The notes beneath the pieces were generated by a model. It was given only the letters and a program-made list of their open reading frames with translations. It was not told the DNA's origin and made no database searches. Shown here in pieces: positions 1 through 5,132 of a stretch of DNA of 5,132 bases. This stretch comes from JBFXEO01 sp050180015 (lineage in GTDB: Bacteria; Bacteroidota; Bacteroidia; Bacteroidales; Tenuifilaceae), in NCBI GenBank assembly GCA_050180015.1, contig JBFXEO010000213.1, forward strand, positions 1 through 5,132, given 5' to 3'. Numbering within the stretch: position 1 is the first letter of the stretch; each line of letters begins with the position of its first letter. Made by a program: the position numbers and the translations under genes.

Positions 1-240
1 TTAACTAATGCTAAAATAGTCACCAGAACGGTTGATAATATTTACAGAATTTCCTTTGGTTACCTCGTAATGAACGATATTATGAGAATTGTAAAAGATA
101 TGCACCTCGATATGGTGGAGCAGCAGTTTGATAACAGTTGCTACGTGAATATTTCTGTTCGGCAGGGTTTAAGCGAAGAGTTTTTATCCAGGGTGAGTAA
201 AATTGAAACGGTAAGCGCAGAATATTTATCAACAGTATAG
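1..240 (+). CDS. YigZ/IMPACT-family protein, C-terminal part (5' end outside window)
   Basis: Frame 1 is open from the first base to a TAG at 238-240 and gives 79 residues. The segment with TVDNIYRISFGYLVMNDIMR, then a VEQQFDNSC motif and ISVRQ, matches my memory of the C-terminal ferredoxin-like domain (DUF1949) of YigZ/IMPACT-family proteins in Bacteroidota. The family's N-terminal UPF0029 domain would lie upstream of the window, since E. coli YigZ is about 200 residues long. The biochemical role of bacterial members is poorly defined; eukaryotic IMPACT acts in translational control through GCN1, and a nucleic-acid or ribosome link for the bacterial proteins is only inferred. A hairpin terminator begins 5 bp after the stop, and pyrB follows 55 bp downstream on the same strand. 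Family assignment is fairly good; function is unknown. Confidence 0.75.
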   Translation, partial: LTNAKIVTRTVDNIYRISFGYLVMNDIMRIVKDMHLDMVEQQFDNSCYVNISVRQGLSEEFLSRVSKIETVSAEYLSTV

Positions 241-245
241 TAGTT

Positions 246-270
246 AGCCCCGTTTATCGGGGCTTTTTTT
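246..270 (+). terminator. Rho-independent terminator (possible pyrBI attenuator)
   Basis: AGCCCCG (246-252) pairs perfectly with CGGGGCT (258-264) across the 5-nt loop TTTAT. Seven T residues in a row (264-270) follow, the first being the last base of the stem. This is a strong intrinsic terminator shape. It lies 5 bp after the YigZ-family stop and ends 25 bp before the pyrB ATG. It most simply ends the upstream transcript. No convincing promoter fits in the short gap to pyrB, so it may also be read through or regulated as a leader attenuator. Confidence 0.85.
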
Positions 271-295
271 CGGTATTAACCCAAAACAAAGAGAC

Positions 296-1207
296 ATGAA
301 AAACAAAAGTTTGGTTTCTATTAACGATTTGAGCCGGGACGAAATATTTAAAGTGCTCGATTTGGCCCAGGAGTTCCAGAAAAACCCATCGCAGCGTACT
401 ATGGAGGGCAAGGTTGTGGCAACCCTTTTTTTTGAACCATCAACCCGAACTCGCCTGAGTTTCGAAAGTGCAGTGAACAGGCTTGGAGGAAGGGTAATCG
501 GTTTTTCCGAGGCAGCCACATCAAGCGTGTCGAAAGGGGAAAGTTTAAAGGATACCATCCTTACCGTGGCCAACTACTCCGATTTGATTGTAATGCGCCA
601 TCCCGTTGAGGGAAGTGCCCGTTATGCCAGCGAGGTTTCACCAATTCCAGTTGTTAATGCTGGCGATGGCGCGAACCAGCACCCAACGCAAACCTTGCTC
701 GACCTTTACTCAATTCGTAAAACACAGGGAACGCTCAATAATCTTAAGATAGTGATGGTGGGCGATTTAAAGTATGGCAGAACGGTACACTCATTGCTAA
801 TGGCCATGTCGCAATTCAACGCTTCGTTTGTTTTTATTGCGCCCAAGGAACTTCAAATACCGTCGGAGTATAAATTGTTTTTAAAGGATGCCGGGTTAAA
901 ATTTGAAGAGCATACCGACTTGGCCGAGAATATCAAAAGTGCCGATATTGTTTACATGACCCGTGTTCAGAAGGAACGTTTCTCTGATCCGATGGATTAC
1001 GAAAAGGTGAAAAACGCCTATGTGCTTCGGAACCACATGCTGGAGGGGACTAAAAGCAATATGAAAGTGCTACACCCGCTTCCCCGTGTGAATGAAATTA
1101 GCGTGGATGTTGATGAAAATGCCAAGGCATACTATTTTACGCAGGCCCTTAATGGCGTTTACACCAGAATGGCCATAATGACATCAATTTTGGGCTTAAA
1201 ACATTAA
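296..1207 (+). CDS. pyrB: Aspartate carbamoyltransferase, catalytic chain (EC 2.1.3.2)
   Basis: Cytosolic enzyme joining carbamoyl phosphate and L-aspartate into N-carbamoyl-L-aspartate, the committed step of de novo pyrimidine synthesis. The 303-residue product has the usual length. The N-terminal carbamoyl-phosphate domain carries FFEPSTRTRLSFE with the S-T-R-T loop at residues 49-52. The mobile loop SSVSKGES holds the lysine (K80) equivalent to E. coli Lys84. R101 (MRHPVEG) and HPTQ (129-132) follow. The C-terminal aspartate domain has GRTVHS (R162), TRVQKER (R223, Q225) and HPLPR (260-264). All key active-site residues I could align from memory are present. The ATG at 296 gives the standard N-terminus; only an A-rich stretch without a Shine-Dalgarno sequence precedes it, as is common in Bacteroidota. 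pyrI follows 13 bp after the stop, so the pair is an operon encoding a class B (PyrB-PyrI) holoenzyme. Confidence 0.97.
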   Translation: MKNKSLVSINDLSRDEIFKVLDLAQEFQKNPSQRTMEGKVVATLFFEPSTRTRLSFESAVNRLGGRVIGFSEAATSSVSKGESLKDTILTVANYSDLIVMRHPVEGSARYASEVSPIPVVNAGDGANQHPTQTLLDLYSIRKTQGTLNNLKIVMVGDLKYGRTVHSLLMAMSQFNASFVFIAPKELQIPSEYKLFLKDAGLKFEEHTDLAENIKSADIVYMTRVQKERFSDPMDYEKVKNAYVLRNHMLEGTKSNMKVLHPLPRVNEISVDVDENAKAYYFTQALNGVYTRMAIMTSILGLKH

Positions 1208-1220
1208 AAAACATAAAGCA

Positions 1221-1679
1221 ATGAACGATAAAAAACACCTTAGCGTTAGTGCTATTCAGAATGGAACCGTGATTGACCATGTTCCGGCACAAAACCTATT
1301 TAAGGTAATTACTATTCTGGGATTGGATAAAATTCCCAATCAAATTACATTCGGAACAAATTTGGAAAGCCAGAGACTTGGTAAAAAGGCAATTGTAAAA
1401 ATTGCCGGTAAATACTTTGAACGAGATGAAATAAACAGGATAGCAATTGTTGCTCCGCACGCCAAGTTGAATATAATAAAGGATTACGTGGTAGTAGAAA
1501 AAATGCTGGTTGAAGTTCCCGATGAAATTCGGGGGATAGTAAAATGCGTCAACCCAAAATGTATTACCAACTTTGAAAACGTTCAGCCCAAATTTAAAGT
1601 GATTGATAAAAAAACTGTCACGTTAAAATGCCATTACTGCGAGAAAATTACCGACCAGGAGCACATGGAATACGTGTAA
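1221..1679 (+). CDS. pyrI: Aspartate carbamoyltransferase, regulatory chain
   Basis: Non-catalytic, zinc-binding subunit that joins PyrB trimers into the allosteric holoenzyme and binds the nucleotide effectors (in E. coli CTP and UTP inhibit, ATP activates). At 152 residues it is almost the same length as E. coli PyrI (153). The allosteric domain starts with the typical AIQNGTVIDHVPAQ. The nucleotide-site residues D19, H20, K56, K60 and K94 fall at the same numbers as in E. coli. The C-terminal zinc domain has four cysteines, C109 and C114 (CVNPKC) and C137 and C140 (CHYC), in the expected spacing. Both sites therefore look intact. The direction of the nucleotide response cannot be read from sequence. 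The gene is 13 bp downstream of pyrB with no promoter between them, and a hairpin terminator follows about 55 bp after its stop. Confidence 0.97.
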   Translation: MNDKKHLSVSAIQNGTVIDHVPAQNLFKVITILGLDKIPNQITFGTNLESQRLGKKAIVKIAGKYFERDEINRIAIVAPHAKLNIIKDYVVVEKMLVEVPDEIRGIVKCVNPKCITNFENVQPKFKVIDKKTVTLKCHYCEKITDQEHMEYV

Positions 1680-1731
1680 CAATGTCATTTACCCCATAGA
1701 TAAACATTTGCCGGGTAAACCATCAAAAATA

Positions 1732-1760
1732 GAAAGAGCCCCGGATACCGGAGCTCTTTT
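1732..1760. terminator. Bidirectional intrinsic terminator between pyrI and hsp20
   Basis: AGAGCCCCGG (1735-1744) pairs with CCGGAGCTCT (1748-1757) around an ATA loop with one C-A mismatch. A-T pairs at 1733-1734/1758-1759 extend the stem. On the plus strand it ends in TTTT and would stop pyrBI transcription. On the minus strand it is followed by CTTTC and a T-rich run (complement of 1724-1735) and would stop hsp20, whose stop codon is only about 10 bp away. A shared terminator fits the convergent arrangement. Confidence 0.8.
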
Positions 1761-1770
1761 ACTCCCTTGC

Positions 1771-2202
1771 CTATGAAATTGAAATTTGCTTAATTGGTTT
1801 TGCTTTAGCCTCTTCCTTTTTTGGAATACTGATACTTAAAATGCCATCCTTGTACGATGCCTTAATTTTATCGGTATTTGCCGTATCGGGAAGTGTGAAA
1901 CTACGTTTGAACGAGGAGTAGCGGAATTCGCGGCGCATTATTTTATCGTCATCACTTTCTTCCTTCACTTCTTTTTCACTCGAAATTTCCAGAACATTGT
2001 TGTTCAAATCAATTTTGAAGTCCTTCCTGTCCAGGCCAGGGGCGGCAACATCAATTGTGTACTCTTCCTTTCCCTCTTTAACATTAACGGAGGGTACGGT
2101 TACATTCTCGTTTTCATTGAAAAATCTGGAAAACAAATCATCGCCAAAGAACTCATCAACTAAACTTGGCAAGGTGTTCCTACGTCTTAACATTGGTATC
2201 AT
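1771..2202 (-). CDS. Hsp20/alpha-crystallin small heat-shock protein
   Basis: ATP-independent holdase chaperone that forms oligomers and binds unfolding proteins in the cytosol. Starting at 2202 the product has 143 residues. A short N-terminal arm (MIPMLRRRNTLPSLVDEFFGDD) is followed by an alpha-crystallin domain from about residue 37 to 128. This contains the conserved VAAPGL turn (residues 53-57) and the signature ASYKDGILSISIP (from A115), matching A-x-x-x-n-G-v-L. The C-terminal tail ends with the I-x-I motif (ISI, 140-142) used in oligomer assembly. Start choice: an in-frame ATG at 2217 would add five residues (MEERA), but GGAGGAAAG (2215-2207) lies within those codons and sits 8 nt before the ATG at 2202, so 2202 is preferred. 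The gene converges on pyrI and diverges from the sensor kinase. A -24/-12-like promoter lies upstream. Confidence 0.95.
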   Translation of the reverse strand: MIPMLRRRNTLPSLVDEFFGDDLFSRFFNENENVTVPSVNVKEGKEEYTIDVAAPGLDRKDFKIDLNNNVLEISSEKEVKEESDDDKIMRREFRYSSFKRSFTLPDTANTDKIKASYKDGILSISIPKKEEAKAKPIKQISIS

Positions 2203-2206
2203 AGCT

Positions 2207-2215
2207 CTTTCCTCC
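2207..2215 (-). promoter_or_regulatory. Strong Shine-Dalgarno site deciding the hsp20 start
   Basis: Read on the minus strand, GGAGGAAAG (2215 to 2207) places its GGAGG core 8 nt before the ATG at 2202, which is ideal spacing. It overlaps the alternative upstream ATG at 2217. Neither pyrB nor pyrI in this window has such a motif, so hsp20 may be unusually efficiently translated. Confidence 0.65.
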
Positions 2216-2257
2216 ATAATTTTTGGTTAGACATTAATTTTAAAACATCTGCTATTT

Positions 2258-2273
2258 TTCAATGTTTGTGCCA
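2258..2273 (-). promoter_or_regulatory. Candidate sigma-54 (-24/-12) promoter for hsp20
   Basis: On the minus strand TTGGCACAAACATTGAA closely follows the RpoN consensus TGGCAC-N5-TTGCW. The GG and the following G-A are separated by exactly 10 nt, and the only departure in the -12 element is A in place of C of the GC. Transcription would start near 2247 and give an untranslated leader of about 45 nt before the start at 2202. I saw no good TAnnTTTG box on this strand nearby. That sigma-54 drives this gene is inference; the C-to-A change at -12 would weaken a true site. Confidence 0.4.
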
Positions 2274-2304
2274 ACCGGCAGAATCGGAAAACATGGCATA
2301 CTAT

Positions 2305-2336
2305 ATGAATGTATAATGACATAATGACCTATTCAT
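2305..2336. repeat. Tandem octamer flanked by a short inverted repeat
   Basis: ATAATGACATAATGAC (2313-2328) is two exact head-to-tail copies of an octamer. It is flanked by ATGAAT (2305-2310) and its inverse complement ATTCAT (2331-2336). The block is centred about 73 bp upstream of the predicted hsp20 transcription start. That is near where an activator of a sigma-54 promoter would bind, although such sites are often somewhat farther away. The region is AT-rich, so chance is possible. No binding protein can be named. Confidence 0.4.
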
Positions 2337-2385
2337 GGTTTGTGTGTATATTTTTGCCAGTATTATTGTTGATGTTGAAAGGGGT

Positions 2386-2431
2386 TCGGGGAATTTATAG
2401 GCTCAAGCTGGCGTTAACGATAATTCCCCGA
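2386..2431. repeat. 10-bp perfect inverted repeat in divergent spacer
   Basis: TCGGGGAATT (2386-2395) is the exact inverse complement of AATTCCCCGA (2422-2431). A GA bulge would allow further pairing of 2384-2386 with 2433-2435. The 26-nt interior includes the 8-bp palindrome CGTTAACG (2412-2419). There is no T tract on either side, so it is not an intrinsic terminator. It lies between the two divergent promoter candidates. It could be an operator, a structured RNA or a dispersed genomic repeat; the window alone does not decide. Confidence 0.55.
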
Positions 2432-2477
2432 GAACGCAGTATTTCTCAAATGGGATGAAAATATTTATTTTTAGGCA

Positions 2478-2505
2478 TTGTTTTTACAATTTTTTATAAC
2501 TTTTG
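2478..2505 (+). promoter_or_regulatory. Candidate Bacteroidota-type promoter for the sensor kinase
   Basis: TTG at 2478-2480 and TAACTTTTG at 2497-2505 resemble the -33 TTG and -7 TAnnTTTG elements of the Bacteroidota primary sigma factor, though the -7 box carries one extra T. Spacing between the elements is 16 nt. A start near 2512 would leave a leader of about 20 nt before the TTG start at 2531. The surrounding sequence is very T-rich, so the match is only moderate. The rest of the spacer 2203-2530 holds the hsp20 control sites and the two repeats listed separately, and I see no gene in it. Confidence 0.4.
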
Positions 2506-2530
2506 CAGAATTTTACAATCAGTTGAAATT

Positions 2531-5132
2531 TTGGAAAGTAGAGATTTATCGAACTCAGAGTTAGCAAAACTAAGAAGAGAGAACAGCCTATTCCGAAGTT
2601 TGGTTTTACAGAATGAGAGCAGCATATATGTAATCCAGAATTACCGCGTGGTTTTCTGTAACCCCAACTTTAATTTTTTAACGGGCTACTCAGCGTCTGA
2701 AATCAAGGAGATACTGTTCTTGGACATTGTCCACCCCAAGGACCGAAAGTTGGTAAAGCTGCTTTTCCAGAACGATTTCAACGAAATCCGGCTAAAAAAA
2801 TCGAACAGCTTTACGTTACGGATACTTACCCGCCTAAATGATTTTAAGTGGATAAAATCCAATGTTTCAGTTATTGACTGGGAAGGAAAGCCTGCGCTGC
2901 TGTGCTCCAGTTACGATATTACGCAACAGAAAAACTTGGAGGACAGCCGGGCGGAGGAGGAACAAAATTTCCGGCTGCTTGTGGATGCTTTTGGTGATTT
3001 CGTTTTTATTATCAACCACAACGGGAATATTGTACAGGTTAACCAGTCCGTTTTAGATACCTTGGGGTATATGGAGCACGAAATACTGCTTGAATCATTT
3101 ATAAAACTTCATCTAGCAGCCCAGCAACAAGAGGTAAAAGCAATGCTAACTCGGGTATTCGATGGCTCGCGGGGTTCATATACCTCCATTCTACAATCGA
3201 GAGAAGGGTTGAAGATACCGGTTGATGTAAGGATGATTAAAGTCCTATTTAACCGGCGAGAGGTAATATTTGCTATTGCCCAGGATATTAGCCCCCGGCT
3301 TGAGGCTGAACAGGAAATAAGAGCATCGGAGGAAAAATTTTCCAAGGCATTCAACACCGCTGCGGTGATGATGACTATTAGTACCTTTGATGATGACAGA
3401 TATTTGGATGCCAATGAGGCATTCTTACAAACCACCGGACTGACCAAAAGTGAAATTATTGATAAAGTATCTAGGGATCTAAATATATTTACCGATATAG
3501 ATAAGCACGACACGCTAATTGCTTACCTTAAAAAGCATGGAAGAATAAGCAACTTTGAAATTAACCTGCATAGTAGGAATGGAGAGGAGTTAACAAGCCT
3601 GCTTTCGGCCGAAGTCGTTTACATTCAGGGCACGCGTTGTATCCTGGTAGCCATGAGTGACATTACTTTTAGGAAGCAAATGGAGGAGGAGTTGACTAGG
3701 AATAAGGCTCAGCTTAAGGGTATTCTTGATAACATGCCTATAATTGCATGGTTAACCGATAGCAAGGGACGTTATTTGCTCGTTAATAAGATGTTCGCCC
3801 AACACTTTGGTGTTGCAGAAGACCAGGTAATTGGTAAAACCCACTCTGATTTTTGGCCCAATCAGCGAGCTAAAATTCTAAAAAATAAGGAGACCGAGGT
3901 TATTAAAACCCGCGCTCCTGCTTCATGGGAAGAGCTGGAACTTACGCCGGATGGCGAAGAGTGGTGGGAGCATTTTATAACGCCCGTTTTAGGTAGAAGA
4001 AACAAGGTTTTTTCCACAACTGGCCTAGTCCGTCGAATCACGGAGCAAAAACTCATAAGGTTGCACATTGAGCAAAGCCTTGAGCGGCAAAAATTACTCA
4101 CCGATATTTCGTATTTATTCAATACAAGTTTAAAATTCGAAGAAAAGGTCAACCAATCGCTAACCCGTGTCGGCAAAAATTTAGGGCTTAAGCATATCTT
4201 TATCATCATTAAGCGGGATCTGTCTCAACCCGTATTCGAATGGTGCAATGATTGCCTGAGCTCAAAAAAAAGAAAGCTGCTACAGGTCTTCGACAGTAAT
4301 TACGATGAGTTATCCGGCTTCTTTAAGAGTAGTAGGGAAATTGATATTGCCGAGGAATTTAACTTACCACAGGGGTTAGAAATCTTCCGGCGCGTTTCTG
4401 GCTCAAAAAATATACTGCTCTTCCCACTCAATACCGAGGGGAAAAATATTGGCGTTATTGGAATTGGGTACGAGGGAAAGGTAATCAATCCCGAAAGCAA
4501 TGAGCGGGAATTTCTCAGAACCCTAGCGTATATTCTGTCGGCGGCCTGTGAAGGTATGCTAAAGGAAGAGGAACTTAAGATCAGCGAACAACGTTTCCGT
4601 TCGTTTTCCGAGTCGCTGCCCGAAATGGTTTTTGAAGCCGATGAGAACCACCGGATTACATTTACAAACAATAACCTTTTAAAAGCTTTTGGGTTAAAGG
4701 CAAAGGATTTGGAGCAAGGCGTAACAATCCAGGATATCTTTTTGGAAGGCGAGCGGAGCAAGCTCAACCAATATTTATTCAAATCTTCAACCAGCATCGA
4801 TGCTTCATCAATAGAGCTGATGGCTTTCCGGAAAGATAGAACAGCCTTTCCAATACTGTCGCACATTAGCCGGGTAAAGCTGAGCGGGCATTCGTATAAA
4901 TACATTGGCGTAATGGTTGATATTACAGCACGTAAAATGCAGGAGTACGAATTGCTGGTAGCCAAGGAGCAGGCCGAAGAGGCCAGCCGGGCGAAGGAGC
5001 GGTTCCTTTCAACCATGAGCCATGAGATTAGAACACCTATGAATGCTGTTATTGGCATGACCAACCTTTTACTGCTGGAGAACCCCAGGCAAGAGCAGCT
5101 CGATAATCTTAGCGCATTAAAGTATGCCGCCG
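2531..5132 (+). CDS. Multi-PAS/GAF sensor histidine kinase, N-terminal part (3' end outside window)
   Basis: One frame is open from 2459 to the window end; from the TTG at 2531 it gives 867 codons. Domains by eye: a short charged helix (1-27, LAKLRRENSLF, possible coiled coil); PAS1 about 28-132 (ends YDITQQ); PAS2 145-255 (AQDIS); PAS3 266-380 (MSDIT); PAS4 394-506, with GLVRRITEQK in place of the usual D-I-T exit; a diverged GAF-like domain 522-680 with FEWCNDC; PAS5 686-800 (VMVDIT); and a coiled stretch into HisKA. The H-box FLSTMSHEIRTPMNAVIGM has phospho-acceptor H831. No signal peptide or membrane segment is visible after the TTG, so the sensor is probably cytosolic. The catalytic ATPase domain, and any receiver domains, lie outside. 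No in-frame ATG occurs before PAS2, so TTG (just after a promoter-like site) is the likely start; ATT codons further up are less likely. Ligand and target are unknown. Confidence 0.92.
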   Translation, partial: MESRDLSNSELAKLRRENSLFRSLVLQNESSIYVIQNYRVVFCNPNFNFLTGYSASEIKEILFLDIVHPKDRKLVKLLFQNDFNEIRLKKSNSFTLRILTRLNDFKWIKSNVSVIDWEGKPALLCSSYDITQQKNLEDSRAEEEQNFRLLVDAFGDFVFIINHNGNIVQVNQSVLDTLGYMEHEILLESFIKLHLAAQQQEVKAMLTRVFDGSRGSYTSILQSREGLKIPVDVRMIKVLFNRREVIFAIAQDISPRLEAEQEIRASEEKFSKAFNTAAVMMTISTFDDDRYLDANEAFLQTTGLTKSEIIDKVSRDLNIFTDIDKHDTLIAYLKKHGRISNFEINLHSRNGEELTSLLSAEVVYIQGTRCILVAMSDITFRKQMEEELTRNKAQLKGILDNMPIIAWLTDSKGRYLLVNKMFAQHFGVAEDQVIGKTHSDFWPNQRAKILKNKETEVIKTRAPASWEELELTPDGEEWWEHFITPVLGRRNKVFSTTGLVRRITEQKLIRLHIEQSLERQKLLTDISYLFNTSLKFEEKVNQSLTRVGKNLGLKHIFIIIKRDLSQPVFEWCNDCLSSKKRKLLQVFDSNYDELSGFFKSSREIDIAEEFNLPQGLEIFRRVSGSKNILLFPLNTEGKNIGVIGIGYEGKVINPESNEREFLRTLAYILSAACEGMLKEEELKISEQRFRSFSESLPEMVFEADENHRITFTNNNLLKAFGLKAKDLEQGVTIQDIFLEGERSKLNQYLFKSSTSIDASSIELMAFRKDRTAFPILSHISRVKLSGHSYKYIGVMVDITARKMQEYELLVAKEQAEEASRAKERFLSTMSHEIRTPMNAVIGMTNLLLLENPRQEQLDNLSALKYAA

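Noticed and set aside
244..573. Minus-strand open frame of 109 codons
   Set aside because: It lies opposite the terminator and the start of pyrB, which is certain. The product has no recognisable domain and its 3' end falls in the hairpin.
1997..2230. Plus-strand open frame of 77 codons
   Set aside because: Antisense to hsp20 and explained by codon composition of that gene; no family resemblance.
2203..2300. CIRCE heat-shock operator upstream of hsp20
   Set aside because: Looked for TTAGCACTC-N9-GAGTGCTAA on both strands and found no match.
2294..2309. Plus-strand TGGCAT...ATGAA as a second -24/-12 promoter facing the kinase
   Set aside because: The -12 part matches poorly and the site is more than 200 bp from the kinase start, with a better-placed primary-type promoter nearer.
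2455..2499. 14-codon ATG frame just upstream of the kinase, possible leader peptide
   Set aside because: It overlaps the candidate promoter, would lie upstream of the predicted transcript start, and has no ribosome-binding site.
2462..2509. Hydrophobic stretch in frame upstream of the kinase TTG that looks like a membrane segment
   Set aside because: It comes from T-rich promoter DNA, has no usable start codon after the stop at 2456-2458, and is probably not translated.
2862..3056. Plus-strand open frame of 64 codons
   Set aside because: Out-of-frame overlap with PAS1-PAS2 of the kinase, whose frame is continuous and domain-supported.
3109..3513. Minus-strand open frame of 134 codons
   Set aside because: Antisense to PAS2-PAS3 of the kinase; low-complexity Ser/Leu-rich product without domains.
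3862..4209. Minus-strand open frame of 115 codons
   Set aside because: Antisense to PAS4 and the GAF-like region; no domain or start signal.
4300..5064. Minus-strand open frame of 254 codons
   Set aside because: Long, but fully antisense to conserved GAF, PAS5 and HisKA coding sequence. The product is Ser/Arg/Leu-rich and unrecognisable, as expected of a shadow frame.

Overview
The window looks like chromosomal DNA of a member of the Bacteroidota. The evidence is the flavour of the encoded proteins, AT-rich spacers, no Shine-Dalgarno sequence before pyrB or pyrI, and a TTG / TAnnTTTG-like promoter before the last gene. I see no RNA gene, insertion sequence, CRISPR array or phage gene, and I did not find a convincing undescribed system. 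The most interesting material is regulatory.

Layout: (1) Bases 1-240 hold the last 79 codons of a YigZ/IMPACT-family protein on the plus strand, followed at once by a rho-independent hairpin (246-270). (2) Bases 296-1679 hold pyrB and pyrI, the catalytic and regulatory chains of aspartate carbamoyltransferase. They are 13 bp apart and clearly form an operon. The enzyme makes carbamoyl-aspartate in de novo pyrimidine synthesis, and PyrI gives it nucleotide control. (3) A hairpin with T/A tracts on both sides (1732-1760) separates pyrI from a convergent gene and can serve both strands. (4) On the minus strand lies a small heat-shock protein of the Hsp20/alpha-crystallin family. Its best start is 2202, placed by a strong Shine-Dalgarno sequence. 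(5) The roughly 330-bp divergent spacer (2203-2530) holds a -24/-12 (sigma-54-type) promoter candidate for hsp20, a tandem octamer, a 10-bp perfect inverted repeat, and a Bacteroidota-type promoter candidate for the last gene. (6) From 2531 to the window end, one uninterrupted plus-strand frame encodes a large soluble multi-PAS sensor histidine kinase. It appears to start with TTG and is cut off just after its phospho-acceptor histidine.

The genes serve separate tasks: pyrimidine synthesis, protein quality control and signal transduction. Only pyrB and pyrI form an obvious functional unit. The position of the terminator between the YigZ-family gene and pyrB raises the possibility of attenuation control. 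The divergent hsp20/kinase arrangement could mean shared regulation, but the sequence does not prove either.
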